From: an uncultured Aquimarina sp. | Lineage (GTDB): Bacteria > Bacteroidota > Bacteroidia > Flavobacteriales > Flavobacteriaceae | Direction of reading: 5' to 3' | NCBI GenBank assembly: GCA_937951135.1 | Contig: CALFCI010000124.1 | Location: forward strand, 1 to 54,432 | DNA length: 54,432 bases | Part shown: in pieces, positions 44,667 to 51,937 of the stretch | Position numbering within the stretch: the stretch's first letter is position 1 | Layout: every line of letters starts with the position of its first letter | Notes under the pieces: model-generated | Seen by the model: the letters and a program-made list of their open reading frames with translations, nothing else | What the model was told of the DNA's origin: nothing | Database searches by the model: none | Translations under genes and position numbers: made by a program

Positions 44667-45113
44667 ATGGAAGTGCAAGGACAACGTAAAAGTTGGTTTG
44701 GTAGAAATTGGGGATGGGCTGTGCCTCTTGGGGGATGTCTAACGATGATTGTAATTGCCATTGTATTTTTTGGCGCTGTATTTTTTGGAGTATCCAAGGC
44801 GTTCACAGGATCAACCCCGTATCAAGACGGATTAGAAAAAGCAAAAGAAGATCCGTATGTTCTCGAGTTATTAGGGACTCCTGTAGAGACAAATGGTATG
44901 ATGGGAGGAAGTATCAAGGTAGCCAATGATAGTGGTACTGCCGAGATAGCGATTCCGATAAAAGGCCCTAAAGGAACAGCTGTAACCTATGTGGTTGGAA
45001 CTAAAAAGAATGGAGAATGGACTTACGATGAAATGTATGTTATTGTTGAAGAAACCGGAGAGCAAATTGATTTATTAGGATATGAAGATACCGATAAAAC
45101 CATAAAGGAATAG
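44667..45113 (+). CDS. Coa1-like (cytochrome c oxidase assembly factor) family membrane protein
   Basis: 148 aa. N-terminal membrane helix (residues ~18-43), then an extracytoplasmic domain starting YQDGLEKAKEDPYVLELLGTP, the typical Coa1/Tim21-like sequence, and GSIKVANDSGTAEIAIPIKG. In mitochondria Coa1 helps assemble cytochrome oxidase; no oxidase gene is near here, so that role is not implied by context. Confidence 0.82.
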   Translation: MEVQGQRKSWFGRNWGWAVPLGGCLTMIVIAIVFFGAVFFGVSKAFTGSTPYQDGLEKAKEDPYVLELLGTPVETNGMMGGSIKVANDSGTAEIAIPIKGPKGTAVTYVVGTKKNGEWTYDEMYVIVEETGEQIDLLGYEDTDKTIKE

Positions 45114-45213
45114 TGTAGGATATCTTTGGGTTAAAAAAGTAGCCATCAATAAATTCAATACCTACATAACTAAAAGAAATATGACAAGTGTACCCTTTCG
45201 CAAAATTATTGAC

Positions 45214-45221
45214 TAATTTTG
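45214..45221 (+). promoter_or_regulatory. candidate -7 element for trxA (TAATTTTG)
   Basis: TAATTTTG matches TAnnTTTG, 35 bp before the trxA ATG. The upstream -33 region is not a clear TTG. Confidence 0.5.
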
Positions 45222-45255
45222 TGTAAATTAACATAAATTATAAAAACTATATACT

Positions 45256-45582
45256 ATGGCATTAGAAATAACAGATGCAAACTTTGAGGAAATTGTCCTT
45301 AAGAGTGACAAACCAGTTCTAGTTGATTTTTGGGCGGCATGGTGTGGCCCTTGTAGAATGGTTGGTCCAATCATAGAACAAGTAAGTGATGAGTATAAAG
45401 ATAAAGCTGTTGTAGGTAAACTTGATGTTGATGCAAATCAAGAGTTTGCTGCAAAATACGGAGTACGTAATATTCCTACAGTACTTGTTTTCCAAGGAGG
45501 AGAAGTAGTTGGACGGCAAGTAGGAGTTTCGCCTAAAGATGTATATACAAAAGCGATAGACGATCTTTTAACTGACGCCTAA
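45256..45582 (+). CDS. trxA: thioredoxin
   Basis: 108 aa general dithiol reductant. Active site WCGPC with Cys30 and Cys33, preceded by the VDFWAAW strand; the cis-Pro is in VRNIPTVLVF. Standard length, no signal peptide, so cytosolic. Monocistronic: it has its own promoter-like site and terminator. Confidence 0.98.
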   Translation: MALEITDANFEEIVLKSDKPVLVDFWAAWCGPCRMVGPIIEQVSDEYKDKAVVGKLDVDANQEFAAKYGVRNIPTVLVFQGGEVVGRQVGVSPKDVYTKAIDDLLTDA

Positions 45583-45607
45583 TATACCCATACAACTTAA
45601 CAACTTT

Positions 45608-45638
45608 AAAAGGTTTGGCAATTTGTCAAACCTTTTTT
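45608..45638 (+). terminator. intrinsic terminator of trxA
   Basis: AAAAGGTTTG (45608-45617) pairs with CAAACCTTTT (45627-45636), then T residues. 26 bp after the stop. Confidence 0.9.
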
Positions 45639-45698
45639 GTTAAAATTATACAGTTATCTGTATATTGAAACCACGTAGCGATAAGAAGTTAGACTGTA

Positions 45699-46628
45699 AT
45701 GGATATTCAAAAAGAAATACAAGATGTAGGAGGGTTCACACATTTAGAACTCTTGGCAAAACAGGTGGTCGAGGGATTTATTTCAGGAATGCATAAAAGT
45801 CCGTTTCATGGATTTTCATCAGAATTTTCTGAACATAAAGTATACAATGCAGGGGAAAGCACGAAGCATATTGATTGGAAACTTTTTGCAAGAACCGATA
45901 AGTTGTTTACCAAGCGCTATGAAGAAGAAACGAATCTAAGATGCCATATTATCATTGATAATTCTTCATCAATGCACTATCCTATGATAGATAAATACCA
46001 ATTGGATTCCTTAAATAAAATTAGTTTTTCTGTACTCGCCACCGCTAGTTTGATGCAAGTATTGAAAAAACAGCGTGATGCTGTTGGGATTAGTGTGTAT
46101 AGTGACCATTATGAGTATTATAGTCCAGAAAAAGGAAGTGATCGACATCACCAGATGTTGTTACATCAATTAGATCAGTTGTTAACGAAGCCTTCTAGTG
46201 CTAAAGCAACTAAAACCTATACCTTTTTACATCAGATTGCAGAAAAAATACATCGCCGTTCTTTAGTATTCTTGTTTACCGATATGTTGCAGGCAGATAC
46301 CGATCCTGAGCGTTTATTTGAAGCCTTACAGCATTTGAAACACAATAAGCATGAAGTAGTGTTGTTTCATACTTTTGATGGCGAAAAAGAGCTAAAATTT
46401 GATTTCAGCAATACCCCAACTCGTTTTGTGGATGTAGAAACCGGTGACGCACTTCCGTTGTATGCAGATACGATTAAAGAAAACTATGAAAAAGCAGTGA
46501 CTACTTATTTTGATTCTTTACGAATGAAATGCATGCAATACAAAATAAAATATGTTCCAGTAGATACGACCAAAGATTTTGGAACCATTTTAACAACGTA
46601 CTTTGTAGAGCGTCAAAAGTTTAGGTGA
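45699..46628 (+). CDS. DUF58 domain protein (VWA-like)
   Basis: 309 aa, cytosolic. DUF58 core YNAGESTKHIDWKLFARTDK followed by RYEEETNLRCHIIIDNSSSM, in which Asp87-x-Ser89-x-Ser91 forms a MIDAS-type metal site of a von Willebrand A domain. These proteins normally work with a MoxR AAA+ ATPase encoded upstream; none is seen in the 116 bp before it, so the partner must be elsewhere. Confidence 0.9.
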   Translation: MDIQKEIQDVGGFTHLELLAKQVVEGFISGMHKSPFHGFSSEFSEHKVYNAGESTKHIDWKLFARTDKLFTKRYEEETNLRCHIIIDNSSSMHYPMIDKYQLDSLNKISFSVLATASLMQVLKKQRDAVGISVYSDHYEYYSPEKGSDRHHQMLLHQLDQLLTKPSSAKATKTYTFLHQIAEKIHRRSLVFLFTDMLQADTDPERLFEALQHLKHNKHEVVLFHTFDGEKELKFDFSNTPTRFVDVETGDALPLYADTIKENYEKAVTTYFDSLRMKCMQYKIKYVPVDTTKDFGTILTTYFVERQKFR

Positions 46629-46688
46629 TGTTTTGATAAAAAGGAAAGGGATCATCAATAAAAAAAGCAAAAAAAACTTTAAAAATAG

Positions 46689-46718
46689 TTGTGAGTACTA
46701 AAAGGAGCTGTATATTTG
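46689..46718 (+). promoter_or_regulatory. tRNA-Asp promoter (TTG, 19 nt, TATATTTG)
   Basis: TTG at 46689-46691, 19-nt spacer, TATATTTG at 46711-46718. A full match to the Bacteroidota housekeeping sigma consensus and the best promoter in the window. The tRNA begins 17 bp later. Confidence 0.85.
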
Positions 46719-46735
46719 CATCCGCAATAACGCAC

Positions 46736-46809
46736 GGTCTGGTAGTTCAGCTGGTTAGAATATCTGCCTGTCACGCAGGGGGTCGCGGGTTCGAGTCCCG
46801 TCCAGACCG
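46736..46809 (+). tRNA. tRNA-Asp (GTC)
   Basis: 74 nt. Acceptor stem GGTCTGG (46736-46742) pairs with CCAGACC (46802-46808); discriminator G at 46809. D-loop AGCTGGTTAGAAT, anticodon GTC at 46770-46772 in the CTGTCAC loop, T arm GCGGGTTCGAGTCCCGT. CCA is not encoded. Confidence 0.98.
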
Positions 46810-46818
46810 CAAAATTGC

Positions 46819-46850
46819 AAAAGCTTCAATTTCGATTGAAGCTTTTTTTT
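46819..46850 (+). terminator. tRNA-Asp terminator with TTCG tetraloop
   Basis: AAAAGCTTCAAT (46819-46830), TTCG loop, ATTGAAGCTTTT (46835-46846), then a T-run. Confidence 0.92.
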
Positions 46851-47019
46851 TGCAATGTAAAATGTTGTGTTGTTCCATGCTTTCGCATGGATAGGTTTAG
46901 CGATAAACCAATGATAAGCTTTTCCATCATTCTAATTATTTAGAAGATTATGGAGAGGCTTTTTTTAGTAGTATCCAGTTTTCCTGAATTATCCATACTT
47001 CCGTATCTTTATCCGTATT

Positions 47020-48228
47020 ATGAAAACGTTTCCTAAAAAGCTACAGTCTAAATTAGCCGTACGACAACAATGTAATGGGCTACGCACTTTAAAGTCTCAA
47101 AATGATCGTATTGATTTTTCGTCTAATGATTATTTAGGGTTTGCAAAATCTAAACGAATCTTTGAGCGTACCCATCAGTATCTAGCAACTCATGGCATCC
47201 ACAGCAATGGTGCTACAGGATCCCGTTTATTGTCGGGTAATCACGATTTGTATACACAAGCAGAAGCAACGTTATCTGATTTTCATCATACCAAAAGTGC
47301 TTTGATCTTTAATTCAGGGTATGATGCTAATGTTGGTTTTTTTGCAGCAGTGCCACAACGTGGAGATCTTATTTTATACGATGCCTTAATTCATGCTTCT
47401 ATTCGAGATGGCGTGCAAATGAGTCTTGCGAAATCGTATAAATTTGCACATAATGATCTTGACAATTTAGAACAAAGGCTTCAACAAGCCTGTCTGCCGA
47501 CAAAGCAAGCTCAGTCCAATACAAATGAGATTGCACCTCCTGAAATTTATGTGGTTACAGAAGCTGTATTTTCGATGGATGGAGATCAGCCTGATCTGTT
47601 AGCATTAGTCGCGTTATGTAAACGCTATCACGCGCATCTAATTATTGATGAGGCTCATGCAATAGGAGTGTTTGGCGAAAACGGAAGCGGACTGGTACAA
47701 CAAATAGGAGTAGCAGATCGGGTATTTGCTCGAATAGTTACTTTTGGTAAGGCTATGGGATGTCATGGTGCGGCAGTATTAGGGTCGGAACAATTGCGCA
47801 GCTATCTTATTAATTTTGCTCGAAGTTTTATCTATACCACAGGATTACCTCCACATACTATTGCAACCATTCAAAGTGCTTATGCCGAGCTTCAAACCAC
47901 ACCCGAGATTGAAAAGTTACAGCAGCGGATTCAATTTTTTCGAGACACTATAGAAAAGATAGGACTGCAATCAGTATTCATCCCTAGTTATTCTGCTATT
48001 CAATGTTGTATCTGGCCAGGCAATGAAGCGGTAAAAACAGTAGCAGCAGCACTTCAAGAAGCAGGGTTTGAGGTAAAACCAATTGTATCACCAACAGTAG
48101 CCGTAGGAGAAGAACGATTACGTTTTTGTTTACATGCGTATAATTCTGATGCAGAGATAGCCGAAGTTCTACGGCTACTTGCTATTTCTGTTCTTGAGTC
48201 AGAAACAGGTACTCAATGGATTACCTGA
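47020..48228 (+). CDS. bioF: 8-amino-7-oxononanoate synthase, with an altered C-terminal tail
   Basis: 402 aa PLP enzyme joining pimeloyl thioester and Ala, the first committed ring-precursor step of biotin synthesis. Family signs: RIDFSSNDYLGFAKSK, HGIHSNGATGSRLLSGNH, IIDEAHAIGVFG, and the PLP Lys244 in VTFGKAMGCHG. Oddity: bases 48071-48184 recur exactly at 51394-51507, where the frame ends LLATFVTL at a stop overlapping the next gene's ATG. Here the end is LLAISVLESETGTQWIT instead. The core is intact, so activity is likely. Confidence 0.96.
   Translation: MKTFPKKLQSKLAVRQQCNGLRTLKSQNDRIDFSSNDYLGFAKSKRIFERTHQYLATHGIHSNGATGSRLLSGNHDLYTQAEATLSDFHHTKSALIFNSGYDANVGFFAAVPQRGDLILYDALIHASIRDGVQMSLAKSYKFAHNDLDNLEQRLQQACLPTKQAQSNTNEIAPPEIYVVTEAVFSMDGDQPDLLALVALCKRYHAHLIIDEAHAIGVFGENGSGLVQQIGVADRVFARIVTFGKAMGCHGAAVLGSEQLRSYLINFARSFIYTTGLPPHTIATIQSAYAELQTTPEIEKLQQRIQFFRDTIEKIGLQSVFIPSYSAIQCCIWPGNEAVKTVAAALQEAGFEVKPIVSPTVAVGEERLRFCLHAYNSDAEIAEVLRLLAISVLESETGTQWIT
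48071..48192 (+). repeat. left copy of the bioF 3' direct repeat
   Basis: 114 bp (48071-48184) identical to 51394-51507, then eight more bases with two mismatches. Period 3323 bp. It brackets the RiPP genes. Confidence 0.95.
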
Positions 48229-48389
48229 TTTTTATAGAAAAATCTTAAAAGATATACTTAAATAATAATTTTGTCTTAAATAAACGTTAAAATAGCCATT
48301 TTGATTTGGTTTTTTTTAATCAAATACCAATATTTACCAGCATATTTTAAATGAAAACAATACCCCACTTAATTAAATACAAAAAGATT

Positions 48390-48569
48390 ATGAAAGAATT
48401 ATTGAAGAAAAAAATTGATATTAAAGAAATGTCCAGAATTAATGGAGGTGATGATTTTAAAAGTTCGGGAGGCAAAGAAACTGGATCCACTAACGGAGGT
48501 TCGGATGGTTACGATAAAATAATTGATGATAATTGTTGTGTTTCGTCTTATACGGAATGTAATTATTAG
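48390..48569 (+). CDS. grasp-with-spasm RiPP precursor peptide 1
   Basis: 59 aa from the ATG at 48390; an in-frame ATG at 48351 exists, but the 48390 start aligns with the second precursor. Leader MKELLKKKIDIKEMSRINGG (residues 1-20) ends in a double-Gly. The following part is Gly/Ser/Asp/Thr-rich and ends DDNCCVSSYTECNY, with three Cys. Ser/Thr/Lys donors and Asp/Glu acceptors are both plentiful, as needed for ester or amide cross-links by an ATP-grasp enzyme. First gene of the cassette, 161 bp after bioF. Confidence 0.82.
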   Translation: MKELLKKKIDIKEMSRINGGDDFKSSGGKETGSTNGGSDGYDKIIDDNCCVSSYTECNY

Positions 48570-48638
48570 GGAATGATGATAGAAATGAATTAAGCCAAAA
48601 CTTAGAAAAAAAGAGTACTTAAATTAAAATTATTAAAA

Positions 48639-48821
48639 ATGAAAGGATTATTAAAAAAGAAAATTGATGTGAAACAATTATCTCAAATCAACGGCGGAAG
48701 TAATAGTCACAAAGAAGTAACACCTACCTCAGGACACTGTCCAGATACAAAAACGGTAATTTATGATAGTAATTGTAATATTAAATGCACTAAAATAACT
48801 TACGACTGTCCTTCAAATTAG
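48639..48821 (+). CDS. grasp-with-spasm RiPP precursor peptide 2
   Basis: 60 aa. Leader MKGLLKKKIDVKQLSQINGG matches precursor 1 at 14 of 20 positions, including LLKKKID and INGG. The core is different: Thr/Ser/Asp-rich with four Cys (GHCPDTKTVIYDSNC, KCTKITYDCPSN). This shows leader conservation with core divergence, the usual mark of RiPP precursors read by one maturase. 113 bp before the ATP-grasp gene. Confidence 0.84.
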   Translation: MKGLLKKKIDVKQLSQINGGSNSHKEVTPTSGHCPDTKTVIYDSNCNIKCTKITYDCPSN

Positions 48822-48934
48822 AAAGAATCCTTTAATGTTCACCTTGGGATTGATTTCAAAGTGAATTTATTACTTCAAAAATAATGATCCATTTAAATGA
48901 TAAGCATTCCTATTCAACTTAAATTTATCATTAC

Positions 48935-49870
48935 ATGATTTTGATTATCTCACAGAAGGACGATTTATCGACTACTGAAGTTATACGATGGCTAATTGCG
49001 TTCAATAAAAATTATATTAGACTTAATGAGGAGTCTACTATGGTTATTGATAGGCTTACTGCTAATGATTTTAGGTTCTCTATTCATTCCAAATCATACA
49101 AATATACCGATATTGAGAGTGTATGGTATAGGCGAGGAGAACTGAATTTTAAATTAAGTTTAGGGATCGAAGATGCAAATATAGACCTTTATAATGAAAA
49201 AGAGCATACACATCTCAAAGCGTATATTCATAATTTATTTAAAAGCAAAAGACTTTTAAATGATTTCAATATTTATGAAATCAATAAACTCGAAGTTTTA
49301 AGGTATTGTCATTTAAATACAATTAATGCTCCATCCTTTTTGGTAACTCAATCCAAAGAAGAAGCTTTAAGTTTTTTTAAGACTCATCAAGAAAATATCA
49401 TTACAAAAGCTTTAAAATATCCGTTTTTAGCCAGAGAAAAAAAGAGCCTATTCGCTAGTTATACCTTCAAGCCATCGAAAGAAAATATGACAAGTTTACC
49501 ACAACGTTTTGTTCCAACATTTTTTCAACAGTATATTGAAAAAAGATATGAAATTAGAACATTTTACCTTAATGAAAGGTGCTATTCTATGGTAATATTT
49601 TCTCAAAACAATCCAAAAACACGTATAGACTTTAGACACTATGATGATAATAAACCGAATAGGCTATCTCCTTACAAATTACCTTCTGAATATGAATCCA
49701 AAATAAATAAGATGATGAAATCTTTTGGTCTAAATTCTGCCTCAATTGATATCGTGCGATCCATAGAAAACGAATATTTTTTACTAGAAATAAATCCAAT
49801 AGGACAATTTAAGATGACCTCTCATCCTTGTAACTATGATCTTGAAATGAAAATCGCAAAATATCTTTAA
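48935..49870 (+). CDS. gwsG: ATP-grasp peptide maturase, grasp-with-spasm system
   Basis: 311 aa. I recognise the GwsG-type ATP-grasp family related to microviridin ligases. N-terminal IISQKDDLSTTEVIRWL and SVWYRRGELNF (the family's 'WYRR' peptide-binding part), a central REKKSLFASYTFKP, acidic ERYEIRTFYLNE-type strand (EKRYEIRTFYLNERCYSM), and the Mg-binding end LLEINPIGQF (Glu285, Asn287). It would activate Asp/Glu side chains of the precursors with ATP and join them to Ser/Thr/Lys. Residues look intact. Confidence 0.9.
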   Translation: MILIISQKDDLSTTEVIRWLIAFNKNYIRLNEESTMVIDRLTANDFRFSIHSKSYKYTDIESVWYRRGELNFKLSLGIEDANIDLYNEKEHTHLKAYIHNLFKSKRLLNDFNIYEINKLEVLRYCHLNTINAPSFLVTQSKEEALSFFKTHQENIITKALKYPFLAREKKSLFASYTFKPSKENMTSLPQRFVPTFFQQYIEKRYEIRTFYLNERCYSMVIFSQNNPKTRIDFRHYDDNKPNRLSPYKLPSEYESKINKMMKSFGLNSASIDIVRSIENEYFLLEINPIGQFKMTSHPCNYDLEMKIAKYL

Positions 49871-49875
49871 TCATT

Positions 49876-50043
49876 ATGATAGCTAAAATTAAAAAGCAAG
49901 TAAAAAATGGAATAGCACCATTACATTTACTGTCTTCTAAAAACTTGACTGAAGAAAAAAAAGGGATAACGAAAGTAAGAGCTTCCTTAAAATATGAAAC
50001 GTCTTTTTTACAGATTAAACCTTCTCATCGTTTTCCATTATGA
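49876..50043 (+). CDS. 55-aa basic peptide between the two maturase genes
   Basis: ATG at 49876, 5 bp after the ATP-grasp stop. It reads MIAKIKKQVKNGIAPLHLLS, then a Lys-rich middle, and ends IKPSHRFPL. Its TGA (50041-50043) overlaps the ATG of the SPASM gene (50040) in an ATGA, the pattern of translationally coupled genes. No Cys, no double-Gly leader, no hydrophobic signal, so it is not a third precursor. It could be a small leader-binding or partner protein. Not recognised. Confidence 0.6.
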   Translation: MIAKIKKQVKNGIAPLHLLSSKNLTEEKKGITKVRASLKYETSFLQIKPSHRFPL

Positions 50044-51137
50044 GCAGACTTTTTTTGAGAAATAGATTGTGTATGCCTGTCAAGGGATATAATAGATCTA
50101 TTGTTTATGACCTTATTAGATATGATTATTTTTTTATTTCAAATGAAGTTTTTGAGCTTATAAATACTACTGAAATTATAGATTTTGAATGTATAGGAGA
50201 TGAAAAAAATAGAGAAGAAATTAAAGAATTTCTTCTTAAAGAGGAAATAATTTTCGAAATTTTAGAGTCAGATGAAAAGTTCAACTTCCCAGTAATGAAC
50301 CCGGATTATTCGACTCCATTTTTAATTACAGATTTAATTGTGCACGTAGATATAGATGAGGTTTCTATAGACAAGCTCTCCTCCTTTACGCTACGTGATA
50401 TCTCAATTTTAGTTGATAGTTATGATAAAAATGTATTAGAATCCTGCTTGAATCGCATATCAATGTTAGAAGTTGATGCTATCTTTATTTTTCTAAAAGA
50501 AGAGAATGTCGCTTACACTTATGAGAATTTCGAAGCATTAAGTCGAGTGAATCAACTTTTTAATATTTATGTTTTTAACTCAACATATACTTCAAATTTA
50601 AATCAAGAAAATGAACTTTTTACTGTTATTGAAATCCCCTCATCATTTGAATATTTTTCTAAGAACCTGGATCCAAATAAACTTCGAATAAATATTGAAA
50701 TGTTTTTAGAAGCGTCTAATTATCATTCGTATTATCATAAAAAAGTGTATCTCGATATGAAAGGGAATATTAAAAACGGACTTTATACTGATGAACACCA
50801 TGGTAATTTGAAGAATATTTCTGTAAGTAGATTTACAGAAATTATCGAGTCTAAATCCTTTCAAATGTTAGGGGGTATAAAAAAAGAGAATACATTGGTA
50901 TGTGACGTTTGTGAGTTTAGGTTTATGTGTGTAGATTCTAGAATGCCCTATATAGCGAATACCGAAAAATGGTATCATACTGTCGAATGTACATATAATC
51001 CGTATATCTCGAAATGGAAATTAGAAACTGATTATAAACCGTTGTTAGAAGTAGGTGTAGCACTCCATCCAACTTCTGGAAAGCTTACTATTGATTATGA
51101 AATTCTAGAACAATACAATAATTTTTTATGGCAATAA
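50040..51137 (+). CDS. gwsS: SPASM-domain peptide maturase, grasp-with-spasm system
   Basis: 365 aa. The C-terminal SPASM-like cluster site is CDVCEFRFMC plus a later Cys (Cys288, Cys291, Cys297, Cys317; pattern C-x2-C-x5-C-x19-C). The remaining Cys are scattered (for example Cys11, Cys52), and there is no CX3CX2C, so the radical-SAM 4Fe-4S/SAM site is absent. The N-terminal part (~1-75) looks like a winged-helix peptide-binding (RRE-like) region: RSIVYDLIRYDYFFISNEVF. The protein may bind precursor and an Fe-S cluster without SAM chemistry. Confidence 0.87.
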   Translation: MSRLFLRNRLCMPVKGYNRSIVYDLIRYDYFFISNEVFELINTTEIIDFECIGDEKNREEIKEFLLKEEIIFEILESDEKFNFPVMNPDYSTPFLITDLIVHVDIDEVSIDKLSSFTLRDISILVDSYDKNVLESCLNRISMLEVDAIFIFLKEENVAYTYENFEALSRVNQLFNIYVFNSTYTSNLNQENELFTVIEIPSSFEYFSKNLDPNKLRINIEMFLEASNYHSYYHKKVYLDMKGNIKNGLYTDEHHGNLKNISVSRFTEIIESKSFQMLGGIKKENTLVCDVCEFRFMCVDSRMPYIANTEKWYHTVECTYNPYISKWKLETDYKPLLEVGVALHPTSGKLTIDYEILEQYNNFLWQ

Positions 51138-51520
51138 AGCGATTTTCAAATTGCAAATACTTAGCTCGTTAAAAATTGATACTACGCATTATCTGAGTAC
51201 ATGACAAAAAATAGTTGTTCTCGATTCAAAGTTGCATCATCACTTTGTGATCCAGACCTACTAGGTTTCCAAAACCTAGTAGGTCTAACATAGTGCTTAG
51301 GTATAAAAAACTGGTTATCATCAATTTAAGGCATGTAGGCTGTTTTTTGTCATGTACTTAGACGCATTATAGTAAGATTCTCGTTGTGCATTTAGGTAAA
51401 ACCAATTGTATCACCAACAGTAGCCGTAGGAGAAGAACGATTACGTTTTTGTTTACATGCGTATAATTCTGATGCAGAGATAGCCGAAGTTCTACGGCTA
51501 CTTGCTACTTTTGTTACACT
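51138..51520. other. 383-bp interval: MITE-2 copy and bioF fragment
   Basis: Between the SPASM gene and the DUF2007 gene. Holds the MITE-2 element (51193-51361) and the bioF 3' remnant (51394-51524). No other gene. Confidence 0.7.
51193..51361. mobile_element. MITE-like element, family 2, inside the RiPP cassette
   Basis: 169 bp. Ends CTGAGTACATGACAAAAAAT and (inverted) CTAAGTACATGACAAAAAAC, 18 of 20 identical. Flanked by a perfect 9-bp duplication, ACGCATTAT (51184-51192 and 51362-51370). Central palindrome: AGACCTACTAGGTTT (51254-51268) with its complement (51272-51286). Confidence 0.9.
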
Positions 51521-51524
51521 ATGA
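51394..51524 (+). pseudogene. bioF: detached 3' end of bioF
   Basis: 51394-51507 is identical to 48071-48184. In the bioF frame it continues ATFVTL and stops at TGA 51522-51524, overlapping the DUF2007 ATG at 51521 (ATGA). It has no start or catalytic part. It marks where bioF ended before the cassette was inserted. Confidence 0.93.
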
Positions 51525-51937
51525 AAGAAACCTTTAAAACTGTAGCGGTTTTCCAATATTCAGCAGAAGCTTTAATTTTAAAAGGGAGATTAGAAGCTGA
51601 AGGGATTCCTGTATTTATGAAAGATATGCATACTATAGATACCGACCCCTTAGTGAGCAATGCAATTGGTGGTGTAAAGGTAAGAGTATATGCTGCAGAT
51701 GAAAAAATAGCATTAGAAATTATAAATAGTATTAGTGCGTATGCAATTAATGATGTAGGAGAACCTATACATTGTCCAAAATGTGGCGCTCCAGAGATTG
51801 TATTAGGATCTGCTATAGATAGTCCAAAAGCGTTGTTTTATTTCTTAATTGGTTTTTTATTATTTTTACTGCCTACTTATCAAAAAATGAAATATCGATG
51901 CCAAGCGTGTCACCATAAATTTGATACTCATGCCTAA
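51521..51937 (+). CDS. DUF2007 domain protein with zinc ribbon
   Basis: 138 aa. N-terminal DUF2007 (PII-like small domain): FKTVAVFQYSAEALILKGRL and GGVKVRVYAADEKIALEII (1-70). Then a zinc-ribbon first half CPKCGA, a membrane segment (~105-123, FYFLIGFLLFLLPTY), and the second half CQACHHKF, so the ribbon is split by the helix. Function unknown. It overlaps bioD by 8 bp, and its ATG overlaps the stop of the detached bioF end. Confidence 0.88.
   Translation: MKETFKTVAVFQYSAEALILKGRLEAEGIPVFMKDMHTIDTDPLVSNAIGGVKVRVYAADEKIALEIINSISAYAINDVGEPIHCPKCGAPEIVLGSAIDSPKALFYFLIGFLLFLLPTYQKMKYRCQACHHKFDTHA

Larger units (their letters stand above)
48229..51393. other. inserted RiPP cassette between duplicated bioF ends
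   Basis: The interval between the two copies of the bioF 3' end. It contains two precursor genes, an ATP-grasp gene, a 55-codon ORF, a SPASM-domain gene and one MITE-2 element. It is visibly more AT-rich than bioF and bioD on either side. No integrase or transposase is present, so homologous recombination or passive capture is more likely than self-mobility. Confidence 0.75.

Noticed and set aside
46691..46894. Open frame of 67 codons across the tRNA-Asp gene
   Set aside because: It is the translation of tRNA sequence (LVVQLVRISACHAGGRGFESRP), a classic spurious ORF.
46736..48229. tRNA-Asp as attachment site of the RiPP cassette
   Set aside because: No duplicated tRNA end is found near the cassette; the direct repeat is the bioF 3' end instead, and no integrase is present.
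48351..48389. Upstream ATG as start of precursor peptide 1
   Set aside because: The 13 extra residues have no counterpart in precursor 2, whose leader aligns from the ATG at 48390.
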